NCBI GenBank assembly: GCA_038363925.1
Contig: JAQQWL010000007.1
Coordinates: 1,736,001 to 1,800,000 of the forward strand
Direction of reading: 5' to 3'
DNA length: 64,000 nt
Origin: Apiospora phragmitis
Taxonomy: Eukaryota; Ascomycota; Sordariomycetes; Amphisphaeriales; Apiosporaceae
Shown here: in pieces, positions 24,649 to 34,310 of the stretch
How positions within the stretch are numbered: the stretch's first letter is position 1
Layout: every line of letters starts with the position of its first letter
Position numbers and translations under genes: made by a program
The notes under the pieces: model-generated
Told to the model about the DNA's origin: nothing
The model's database searches: none
What the model saw: the letters and a program-made list of their open reading frames with translations, nothing else

Positions 24649-25531
24649 TCAGCCTCCGCCACGCACCCTCACCGCCCCAAACGTCTCCCGCCTCCGCCGA
24701 CACATATCGCGGATCTCCTCTTCGCCCCCAAACAGCACACTAACAAAGACGCGGCCCTTGCCGCCAAAGTCCGGCTCCGAGTGCACGGGCGCGTCGTCCT
24801 GCCCCCACGAGAACCGGATCACCTGGCCGCGCTCCCAACTCATCACACTCCTCGCACCCCTTGAGGGTTTCGGCGAGCTCGGCCCGCACCCGTGGCTCAT
24901 CGAGCCTCCCCATGCGGTTCTCCACATCCGTGAGGGCGTCTTCCACCGCTTGGTTGGGGACGAGCACACGCGTCGCGGGGCCCAGCAGCGTGACGGCGTA
25001 CTTGGAATGCGGCGTTGTCGTGCTGTTTCCTGAAGGCGTCGACGACGGCAACGACAACGGTTCTGCCTCTTTCCCTTCCTCGGCTGACGAGCAAGAGCAG
25101 GTGAACATACGCCCGTCGCGGTGCAGCGCGGTACCTCGTACTCCTTCGAGGGCTTGAACACGCGCACGGCGAGCCAGCAGGCCTGTGTTACCTGGGGCTT
25201 GTCCAGCGGAGCGGCCTCGGCAATGCAGTCTCCTCGGGCGTGGTCAAGAAAGCGGCCGAGGACAGCGGTCAGGCGGTCCGCATCGCCGGCCGAGTTGGAA
25301 GCTATGCATGCTGCTGCGGATGCCGAGAGGGTGGCGGCGTCGAAGGGGCCGTAGAAGCTGTGGACTTTCTCTTGGTGGATGCGGGCTAAGAGCTGTGTCT
25401 CTGTTGTTGGCTGGGTGATGGCGGTAGTGGCAGTGGGAAGTGACAGCAGAAACTCCGAGGGGAAGATAACGAGGGGGGCCGGTCTGATCGTTGTGGTCAC
25501 GGTGGATGGGAGTTGCGATGGCAATGGTCAT
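24649..25531 (-). pseudogene. Fe(II)/2OG-oxygenase-like conserved protein, three frameshifts
   Basis: One protein is read through three shifts. It starts MTIAIATPI at 25531, then continues in another frame from TVTTTIRPAPLVIF through KVHSFYGPFD and VFKPSKEYEVPR, then in a third segment WHRDGRMFTCSC through SKYAVTLLGPATRVLV, then back at GQVIRFSWGQDDAPVHSEP, ending FGAVRVRGGG. Implied changes are +1 near 25501-25510, -1 near 25121-25125 and +1 near 24833-24836. WHRDG offers an H-x-D pair, VHSEP a distal His, and an Arg follows ten residues later: the usual order of iron and 2-oxoglutarate ligands. This fold assignment is inference. The frame continues past the TGA at 24649 for 25 plausible codons to 24571 (ELLEGNDDMI), so that stop may itself be a mutation. 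Confidence 0.55.
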
Positions 25532-26344
25532 TCGTACTCATGTTGATTCTTCAGGAGTCCATTTTCTTTAACCGCTTAAATGCTTTTTGGTCTCTTGGAG
25601 CATGGCCGACGGAGCAACAGAGCCTGGATTCTGGCGAGGATACTGAGATTGAGTCCAGGCAGTAGCTTGGTTGGATCCGTTCTGATACGTGAGTCCAACC
25701 AGCCGGGTTGTTGCTGCATGGCGGGAGTGAGCATCATCATGATGGCCAATCATTTTCCACGAACCAATTGAACATGAATCACTCCACCTCATGCATATGT
25801 TACGTCTGACGACTGTAGGGAAATGACAACCACCAATTTTATCTGGTCGTCTGCCTGTCCCACCCACTGAAATAGACTTCAGACGATAGATAGGGCTGGT
25901 TCAATCTGTTCGTGCTTCTAAGGGCGTGTAGTGCCAGAACTCATGCTTGCTTGCGTTGTAGGCAATTGGAATTATTAATGGGATTCGATCTTTTTAGTTC
26001 AATATAGGCTTTTGGTTAGAAAAACGCCCAGGAGCCCACACAGCCAAAGGAGAGGGATGTAGGGCATTCAGTAAACCACGCTTGGTATCGGTTGGTTTTG
26101 CTTTTTTCTTCGTCTTGGAGACTATTCGCGTTGGCATTGCAAAGAACCTCGTAGGCCACACGCCCACTCTCGCCCGCCGCGTAGAGCAGGTTCACCAAGC
26201 TCTTGTGGTGGGAGCAATAAGCGCAGTGCGATGGCCTTGGCTTGAACCAGTGTCAGACAGCCTCCTTATGATGAGCTCGAGAAATGGGATCAGAACCAAA
26301 AACGTTGTCACTGCAACGTCTCCAACCGAGCAAGAAGGACTACA

Positions 26345-26392
26345 TTGCCAAGTCAGCGTCTTGGATGTCTACTAGAGCTTATCACCGACCCC
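26345..26392 (+). repeat. Direct repeat copy 1
   Basis: This copy begins TTGCCAAGTCAGCG and continues TTGGATGTCTACTAGAGC, then TTATCACCGACCC. It matches 26626-26674 apart from a few substitutions and one added base. Similarity extends weakly upstream (CAACCGAGCAA against CAACCGGGCAA). Confidence 0.85.
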
Positions 26393-26625
26393 TTACACCA
26401 CATCCCCTCCTTCCAATGCGCCTGCCCCAGGCACTGACCTAAGAGATCGCCAGGCCGCATTGGTCGAGAAGGCCTGGGGGGGGGGGGTTCCTGGTCCGGT
26501 AATAGGTCCCCAAAGCACCATGCTTTGCCTCGGGCTGGAACACGAGGTTTGACTTGGCAAACTGTCACGGCGCTGACCAGCACACTCTAGCCAACTGATC
26601 CAGGCCGTTCCCAACCGGGCAACAG

Positions 26626-26674
26626 TTGCCAAGTCAGCATTTTGGATGTCTACTAGAGCTTATCGCCGGACCCT
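26626..26674 (+). repeat. Direct repeat copy 2
   Basis: This is the second copy of the repeat at 26345-26392, with TTGGATGTCTACTAGAGC identical and TTATCGCCGGACCC at the end. The intervening DNA is unremarkable apart from the G12 run. Confidence 0.85.
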
Positions 26675-27000
26675 GAATTCGTTGGGTGTGTCGTCCTCAA
26701 GCTGAATGGGGTTTTTCTCGTGGGGTTGCCTGGCGAAGGCAGCCTGATTGGTTTCTATACATCCAAGTCCTGTACAATGGTTGTGCCGACTATAAAGCAG
26801 GCCAAAACAGGCGGAGAGTATATCAGGGTTTTATTCACAAGGCAAAAAGGAACACAAATGATCGAGACATGGTTTCATTTCGGTCATATACAATCTATCT
26901 GACGAGGATGCCATCGAATGTAACCTAATCAACCAGTCGCCGGCACTTACTTCACAGCGAAGTGAAAGTGGGCAAGTGCGCTTGGTAGGCCGGCCAGGCC

Positions 27001-28146
27001 TTACATGAATTTGGACGCCAGCGACAGGAGACCGCCGCCAGACGAGCCGCCTGCGTCTCCTCCCTTGCTCTTCATGTACATCTTCAGGGCCAGCTCGCCG
27101 GCCTGCATGATGGTCGACTCCTTGCTCGCGTCGCCTGAGACTTTGCCCTGCGAGGCCTTTTGATCGAACAGCTGTGTAATAACAAAAGCAAGAGAGTCAG
27201 TTTGCTTCTTTTCTTCCCTCGACCTGTGGTAGACTACTAGACCTATCAAGGGCACCAATGATTGTATGGAGGATGGGGGTGGTGACTTGAATGGGATGGA
27301 AGAAAGGGGGGCGGGCTGGCATACCTTGCTGGCTTCGGCCATAGCCGTGCCAATGAATGCACTCTGGCTGTTGCCCTGCTGCACATGCAGTTAGTATAAA
27401 TTAAGTACATCCCAAAATTGGATGTGTATGTAGCAACAGAGTACTTACCTGTGAGTTGCCACTGGCACCGCCCGAGAACATCTTCAGCGCCTGCATGGCC
27501 GCTGCCGCGCCCAAGCTCTGGTCGTTGCCTTCGCACCCATCATCGTCACCGGCGTAGTGCTTCTTGTGCTGCTTTACCGCATCTGTTCACGACATTCGCA
27601 TTTATTAGAACAATGAGGCCCCGACAATAATCGATAGGATAGGGAGATCTTCTTCTTCTTCCCCTCCATCTTCACCACAACGTACCATCTTCGTCGACTT
27701 CCTGGCCTGCCAAGCTCTGCTTCTTCTGCGTCAGAGCGCCGAGGAGGGTGGTGAAGAGGCTCGGGTCCGCCGACGCGCCCGCGGATCGGCTAGCGTGTTC
27801 GGCGGCGCCGGAGAAGTCGTCATCTTCGGCGCCGTAGCCGCCGGCGGGGTAGAAGCCTCCGTGTGTCACTGTACGAAAGAAAGGGTTGGGTTCCCCCGCG
27901 TTAGTCCGGACTCTCGCCGGGGAATTCTGTCGGAGGCGGAACGTACTGTTGCCGCCGAAGTCTGTACAAGTCGGGTGTTGCCAAGTCAATAGTCTGTTCT
28001 GTGAAGCCTCCCGTGTGCCGTGCTTTCCGTGCGATTTTAAGGGGTTGCGGGAGGGACAAGCAATGTGGGGGGTAGCGGTGGTATTCAATGTACTTACCTT
28101 GGCGTCTTTCACCACTGCTGCTGTTATCTCCACCGGAATAGGACAT
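27001..28146 (-). CDS. DUF7721-like 'beta-flanking' protein
   Basis: Six exons, 28098-28146, 27947-27961, 27686-27868, 27449-27582, 27325-27375 and 27001-27171, sum to 603 nt (200 aa) with consistent phases. The product starts MSYSGGDNSSSGERRQ and has the hallmark blocks of the fungal beta-flanking family: DDDFSGAAEHA, AAAAMQALKMFSGG, NSQSAFIGTAMAEASKLFD, AGELALKMYMKS and the ending LLSLASKFM. The function of this family is not established; Gly/Ser-rich linkers separate short helical, Ala-rich segments. The 15-nt second exon is a microexon inferred from splice sites (..ACAG and GTACGT) and phase; retaining it as longer sequence would break the frame. A Gly-Asn-Ser-Gln motif is repeated on either side of the fourth intron. 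No indels are required. Confidence 0.85.
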
Positions 28147-29002
28147 TTTGGATCTTGAAGATAGAGTAAGTTACACTGGGTGTTTTTTCTTATTCTCAAT
28201 ATGTGTAGAATAGTTCACGAGAAGTTATCTTAGGAGAATGACTGAAGCAGAAAAGTGATGTGTTGTTTGCTGCTTTGCTGGCAGTCCGCCCACTACTATG
28301 CGTCACGGCCCCGCACGCTGCACACACGAGGTGAAACTCGATTGAAGCAGCATCCCTGTCTGATAATCATAGAACAGGCCCTCGCCTCTTTCTGGAACAG
28401 TTATCCGTACCAGCGCAGGTGGGTTATCACGAGAGGAATCATTTAAACTAAACCAACATAACTCTAAAGACGATAACCTTGAATGCATGTTCTAAAATGC
28501 GTTAAGCATAATCTCTTCACCCATAGCAAGGGGTCTGTCTGCCCAACATGCGCATATGGCCATGAGGCCACGTACATACATGAAATATAAATGTATCGAA
28601 CAGCAAGTCATCTGATCTCGTATGATTGATTGGGTCAAGCTGACCACACGCATACATGTAAACAAGATGACATCGATCACGAGTCGGCAATGAATGGCTA
28701 AGTATGTGTGTAACATTGTTTTAGTGTTGTACTGTGTTCCATTGCGAGACACAACAGTGCTTGTTTTTTAACGACGCCTTGGAGCTAGCGGTGGTATAAT
28801 CAGATTGGGTTGTTTGTTCTTCCTCTATGAGCGTCAACACTATTTGACCTGGTGTGGGATCGTGCTCGGCATTTCCCGCGTCCATCGTGCCCTGAGGCGT
28901 AGCTGACGGCACTGAATAATGGCCAAAGTCTTCCGTGGCCAACGTCTTTCTTCTGTCCCTCCTCCTTCTCCATGTTACTCGCGTACATACCACATTGTAC
29001 GC
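28147..29002. other. Intergenic, no gene seen
   Basis: The stretch lies upstream of the DUF7721-like gene and downstream of the small secreted-protein gene; both are on other sides and on the minus strand. I see no motif to name. Confidence 0.5.
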
Positions 29003-29527
29003 TTATTCCATCGTCATCCAAATAGTGCCCATGAATAAGGTGAGGACAGAGACGATAATCAGGGTGCTGAAACCATCCACGCCAATACCAGGAGCCTCGG
29101 CGATGGTGAAATCGGCCACAATGCCCTGGGTGAAGTTGGTCTCGGCGCCAGCCAGGGCGATGGCGGTGGAGTTGCCGCACTGCTCGTTCAGGGTCTTGTC
29201 GAGCGTCAGGGGTGGCAGGAGGGTAGCGGCCTGGTCGACCATGCCGGACATCTGGTCGGTGCCGAAGGGGCCGGAGCGCAGGAAGGCGGCGCGATAGGTC
29301 GAGTTCTTGCCGATGATGGTCAAGTTGGCTATCCGCGAGTACTCGGCGCACGAGACGACGGTGGGCACCGAGCTACCTGCCTGGCCGCCGGCGGGGGCAC
29401 CACCACCGCCGCCGCCGGGTGCTTGTCGTGCAGCGAGCCCATCCACGATATCCACCGACTCGGCCGCGACTTGCAGACTCAGAAGTGAGAGTAGGAGGTA
29501 GAACAGGGTAACCAGTGTGAAAGCCAT
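29003..29527 (-). CDS. Small secreted or anchored protein, unknown function
   Basis: The 174-aa product starts MAFTLVTLFYLLLSLLSL, a clear signal peptide, followed by a Gly-rich stretch with PGGGGGGAPAGG. The middle region carries two Cys (VVSCAEY and NEQCGNS) that could pair, and potential N-glycosylation sites NLT, NST (twice) and NFT. The C-terminus is hydrophobic (FSTLIIVSVLTLFMGTIW) with only MTME after it, which fits a GPI-anchor signal or a tail anchor. An in-frame extension upstream to 29677 is Pro/His-rich and precedes the signal peptide, so I chose the internal ATG at 29527. I do not recognise a named family. Confidence 0.7.
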   Translation of the reverse strand: MAFTLVTLFYLLLSLLSLQVAAESVDIVDGLAARQAPGGGGGGAPAGGQAGSSVPTVVSCAEYSRIANLTIIGKNSTYRAAFLRSGPFGTDQMSGMVDQAATLLPPLTLDKTLNEQCGNSTAIALAGAETNFTQGIVADFTIAEAPGIGVDGFSTLIIVSVLTLFMGTIWMTME

Positions 29528-31342
29528 TGCATCGGCGATGTAGCTATTCTGCCCTTTTCGGTCTGGATGGATGAAGTCTGGTGATAGATGCGGATTTATA
29601 ACCTTTCTGGTCTTGTGTTGATAGCCGCCGTGGGTGAAAGATGGGGTCGTATATAGAAAGAATGATTGGCCAGCCAAGAAAATTAGAAGAGATCACCAAG
29701 TAATTAGTTGGAAGTAGTGGAAAACTCCGCAATCGACTCAGTCGTATCGGTAGGAGGGTTAAAAAAAAAAAGAAAAGAAGATGGAAGAGGCCAAACTTGA
29801 GCGAGTGAACCGTATTGCTGAGAATAGAGGAAGGGAGGGAGAGAGGAGGAAGAAAGAGAGAGCAGAGGGAGAGAGAAAAGAAAGAGTTTCACGATGATCC
29901 CTCGCCCATGGAAAGGGAACATACGACTAGGATGGCGGCGATAGACGGTGAACGGGGCAGTGAGTGTCTGCAGCGCACGGCAAGCAGACATTCCAGCGAA
30001 GCATGGCCCCGCTGGCAGGCTCAAACATGGCCTGTACAATGTCGTATCGAAGCAGGCGGCCTGCCAAGTCTGGGCCGGGTGGATGGCTCGAAATGGCACT
30101 CGCCATGACGTTTTCCGGGTGTTGAAGTGCCGTCTGAAGCATCGATCAGGCACAGCGGTTGACAGGGGGGGACTTACTTTTAGTGAGATCCGGGACTGCC
30201 ATTGGCTACGCCTGGGCCCCTGACCCCGTCCTAGTCATCTCAACATCTTGGCTTGTGTCAAAAAACCCCAAAACCCTATTAGCCAGGCCCCGGGCGCGTT
30301 ACTGCCGGGCCCCCATCCCAACTCCCCCAATGCATCTGAAGTCGCAACTGGCAATTGGAACTCTCATTCTGCAAAAACACACCTGTATCGCGATCGCATC
30401 CAAGTCTATTTCCGTTCGATGTCAGTTGAGAGACTAAAAGGACCCCCCAAAAGTTGAGATGAAGTGGCGCTATGCGGAGATAGAAGCTTAAGTCTGCTGG
30501 AAATCGTGACATTGTTTCTGGCCTTCAGAGGCAGTTCCCAAGAGTCCGCCAGAATCAATGGATACCGTAGCAGTAGTCCCTGATCAACATAGCCATCTCC
30601 TCTTATAGGGTACTGACTTCATAACGGAGTTTCAGTTCTGTCAAATGTTTGCGCAATGCTTGGTTTAATCAGCCATCTCTCCAGTAATAATATAACATCA
30701 ACATTGTCATCGATACGATCATGAGCATGAGCATGTCTGGCTGGCAACTCATCAAATCGACCGTCTCAGTTGGTTAACTTGGCATCGAGAAGCGGCTCGA
30801 GAGGAATGGTCATGTTGGGCCTGTTCCCTTTCTGCAACGGCAAATAACCTTACCTTGCTGCAGCAGTGTATCGGTTGGGTGAAGATGCAATGCGACCTGA
30901 CCCTGTCGCTGGAGGCACACCGGCGAATGACCAGTGATTGGCCCGGGTGGCTTGCTCCGAAGTCGTGATTGGACGTCTTTAAATAGAGTAACATCAGATC
31001 GTGCAATGCACTCCAACCAACCACACCACCTTTTCGTCTACGAACCGTCTTACTGGCGCGCGTAGGCGAAGGATCGATGGGCGCCTACAAAGACGAGGCG
31101 GGCTTCTAGAACAATGTAAGGTCCAAATTGAATCCCGCATCCGCATCTTCGTTCAACCTCGGCACCCTGCTTACCCCAACTCGCTCCCCGCATGTACAAC
31201 CACACAAACGGGACATCAGGTAAGCAAACATGCCTGAGCCGCGAACCTCAGTATATGGCATTCGGTGCCAGTGCCGGCAGTAGAAAAGGAAAATACAGAC
31301 AGTCCATCCAAAAAGGAGTACTTAACCTATAATTGCACAATC
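29528..31342. other. Intergenic with polypurine tract
   Basis: No gene is supported; frames are short and overlapping. The polypurine tract at 29761-29889 is listed separately. Part is the promoter of the minus-strand gene ending at 29527. Confidence 0.5.
29761..29889. repeat. Polypurine (GA-rich) tract
   Basis: An A run at about 29761-29771 is followed at 29820-29889 by nearly uninterrupted G/A with AGAG and GGGAG blocks. On the transcribed strand of the neighbouring minus-strand gene this is a CT-rich promoter tract, a common fungal promoter feature. Confidence 0.7.
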
Positions 31343-32087
31343 ATGACTTCGCCAAGCCTTCCGCTCTCCTATAATGACTACCCGCTCCCCAAATCAAACT
31401 CTCCTACCACCCGGCCTCGGCATCCGTGCCCACCCCGGTGATCCTCGTCATTCTCAACCGGCCCGAGGCCAACAATGCCAGAAGCCGGTGATCGCGGCGC
31501 TGAACGGGCACGCCGTGGGCGTCGGCATCACCATGACGCTGGCGTGCGCGGCGCGGATCACGCATAGCCACGCCAAGATCGGCTTCGTCTTCGCGCGGCG
31601 GGGGTTCAACATGGAAGCCTGCTCGTCCTTCTTCCTGCCGCGGATCCTGGGTCACGGCCGGGCCCTGACGCTCGTGACGACGGGCGCGACCTGCGCGGCC
31701 TCGGACCCCGCCGTGCGCGACTTATTTGCGGAGGTCGTCTCCGGCGACGAGCCGGCCGAGGTCCTGCCCCGCGCCCTGGCGCTGGCCGAGGAGGTCGCCG
31801 GCAAGACCAGCGCCGTCGCGACCAAGGCCATGCGCGACATGCTCTACCACGGACCCGCGACGCCCGAAGAGGCCGAGCGGCTCGAGAGCCGCGTCTTCTT
31901 CGACCTGTTCCGCGGCGCCGACGCCCGCGAGGGCATCCGATCCTTCCTCGAGAAGTGCGAGCCGCGGTTCGATGCCCGCTGGGAGAGCGACAAGCCCGCC
32001 GTGTGGCCCTGGTGGGGGCGAAAGCAGAAGACGGAAACGACGGAGGATGGCGGGGGCGTGATGGGCTGGCTTAAGAGCAAACTCTGA
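31343..32087 (+). pseudogene. Peroxisomal enoyl-CoA hydratase/isomerase relic, core deleted
   Basis: The crotonase-fold family hydrates or isomerises enoyl-CoA in beta-oxidation. Translation from ATG 31343 gives LPLSYNDYPLP, then a -1 shift at the A run 31391-31393 leads to IKLSYHPASASV and VILVILNRPEANN. At 31476-31479 this runs directly into CQKPVIAALNGHAVGVG in another frame. Orthologs have roughly 60-70 residues between these motifs, including the CAGMDL oxyanion-hole segment, so a block of about 200 nt is missing, with TGC at the junction. The rest is normal: IGFVFARRG, FFLPRILGHGRA, and a C-terminal SKL peroxisomal signal. Without the oxyanion-hole segment it cannot be a normal hydratase. 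The missing length is estimated from family knowledge. Confidence 0.75.
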
Positions 32088-32906
32088 GTTCTCTTCCTTT
32101 TTCTCCCCTGATTTCTCTTCATCGGAACCTACGGCAAAAAGTGATGTTTGCTTTCTCTCATTGGGACGCAAGTTATCCTTGTTTACCCTTGCCATGTATT
32201 TGTAAATAAGGGGTGGACAAAGAGGGCTGCCTAGCTAACAGCTCCAAGGAGTTGAGTAGCTGCTATGCGTGTAAGACCAGTAACTCGGCACAAAAACGTC
32301 GCTACGATTGCCATCTGAATCGTTCGATTGGTTGCGTTGATACAGACATGCGAATACGATGAATCGGTTGAACTACTGCTAGTGTAACCATGAGCATACA
32401 CACTCCTACACCCTGGATGGCCACACGCGAGGTAGCGTTCGTTCTGTTTTTGGCGACTCTCTCCAATCGCACCTGGCAGGTGCATTTCCTCATAACACAT
32501 AAATCAACATTGGGCCCTTGGAGACTGGGAAACCATTGCCCTACTTTGCAACATGTATCGGATAGACTCGTGCCGGGTTGATAGCATCGGTGCTGGAGTC
32601 TCCATGTCAACGGCGGTGCTGTCGCTGGCCCGTTGTTCTATAATGTACGAGTTGGATCGCATTAGCTCCGGTGTTTTCATTGTTTGGGGAAGAATTTCGC
32701 TTCTGTCATGCCTGTCCGTAGCTTACCCAGTTGATGGAGTAGTAGATGTGAAGGATAAAGGCAGCCATGGTGAACACGCTATCACATAATACTACAGCAA
32801 AACCAGTCCGAATGGCACTAATCTAATTGCATTGGAAATTAGTATATACATATCATTATGCCCGAGTAGTAAATCAAATAGATTAGCCCTACCCCCGGAG
32901 GCCAGG
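32088..32906. other. Intergenic, no gene seen
   Basis: Short frames only; nothing recognisable. Confidence 0.5.
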
Positions 32907-33235
32907 TCAGAGCTGCCGGTGTTTACAGAAAGGTCGGCAGTTTGACGTGACGGCGACAACGATAATCAAGCAATTGCTGATGATCAGTCCCATGACGGGA
33001 AGAAGCGCCGCGCTCTCGAGGGCGAGACCACGAGTGAAACACTCCAGAGGGAAAAGAATGGCCAGCTTCGCGGTCCAGATGAACTCAAAATATGTGAACC
33101 ATCCGATAAGGAGCCCGCGGAGATGGGGGAGAGATCCTGGACTTGCTCAGGAAGCTCGGTGGCGATGCGGAACCGAACGGTCTCATCCACAGCGATTCTG
33201 TAGTGACCATTGCTTGCGACGTCCATCCTGACCAA
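32907..33235 (-). pseudogene. Fragment of a membrane protein (possibly SAT4/rhodopsin-like)
   Basis: On the minus strand a frame from about 33120 to the stop at 32907 reads LLIGWFTYFEFIWTAKLAIL, then a second hydrophobic segment (LIISNCLIIVVAVT) ending SNCRP. The upstream part (GHYRIAVDETVRFRIA at 33235-33140) lies in another frame. The pattern of two helices ending in CRP recalls fungal SAT4/rhodopsin-like integral membrane proteins, but only a small part is present and no start, splice sites or remaining helices can be found. I regard it as a relic; the family is a tentative reading. Confidence 0.35.
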
Positions 33236-34310
33236 ACCCTTGGAGGTGTTCTGTCCAGGCGTATTTCCAAACCAAGCAGATCTATTCGTTACGAACGAGA
33301 AAGTTTTTCACTGGCAGTGGATGGATGATACCATCCAAACGACGTGAGAGGACCAACCCCGTTTGCATAATCGTGCCACGTCAATGTCCTTCTAATTCAG
33401 CAGCACCTTGCAAGCTCAATACCTTCCTGGCCATTATAGGTTAAGAGAATCCATGTTTCGATTCAAATCTTGCCATAAAATCACGCCCTCGTAGCAGAGT
33501 GGCGAAAGCAGAACATGAAGGGGTATTGACACTATGGATATTAAACAACAGCACCGGCAGTCGCTGACTACCCTTTCTTAAAGTATCCAAGAAAGCGATA
33601 AACACACTTCGAGGATGTCGGGCATCCAGCATGCGATGATGATATCTTACCCGACCATTGGCTATCTGCTCTATGCTTTGATCCGTACTATTTTGTACTC
33701 GGTGTTTGCTTGGGTTACAAGCGAGGGAGAGAACATGTCATCTGACCACCTCGAATAACATCTACTACCTAGAGGCGTACAAGGCCCTAACAAGAGCGGT
33801 GATCGTTGGGAGCGGCAGGCCCGGTCGTCTGGGCATCGGCCTCAATGACCACCCCCTACTCGAGTCACCGATGACGGGATACCACATACGGGACCGCTCT
33901 CTGTTGTCGCCAATGGGAAACTCCAATGGTTGGTCAATTTGACAAATTTGATAATTCATAGTAATTCGAAAAGCTATGTTGCCTAGCGAGCCGCCGTTAC
34001 GGTTTTGGTATAGATGCAAATCCGTTAGGTAGCACGCACCCGAAAACATGGTACGAATCAAACGAAGGTATCTCAAGAATCTCGGAAGACTTCGTAAACC
34101 GTCAAAACATTTGGCCGGCCAAAGCAAACCTCCTCCCCTGGGTATACGCCTTGAACGCCTGGCTTTTTGCCCGTAAACCCCCTCCTGTTGTAAAGCCAGA
34201 GTTCCCGCATGTGAAAAAGGCTATTGCGCTGGAAAACCGAAAGGATCTATAGTCATTAACCCCCAAGCGACCATCTTGTGTTGTTTTGGTTGTGTGAAGA
34301 AACATTGCTC
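33236..34310. other. Intergenic, no gene seen
   Basis: Nothing recognisable. It should include the wc-2 3' UTR at the right end. Confidence 0.5.

Larger units (their letters stand above)
25532..27000. other. Intergenic with a dispersed direct repeat and G12 run
   Basis: No gene is supported. It contains two copies of a 48-49-bp repeat (listed separately) and a run of twelve G at 26476-26487. The direct repeats 281 bp apart may flank a decayed element. Confidence 0.55.
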
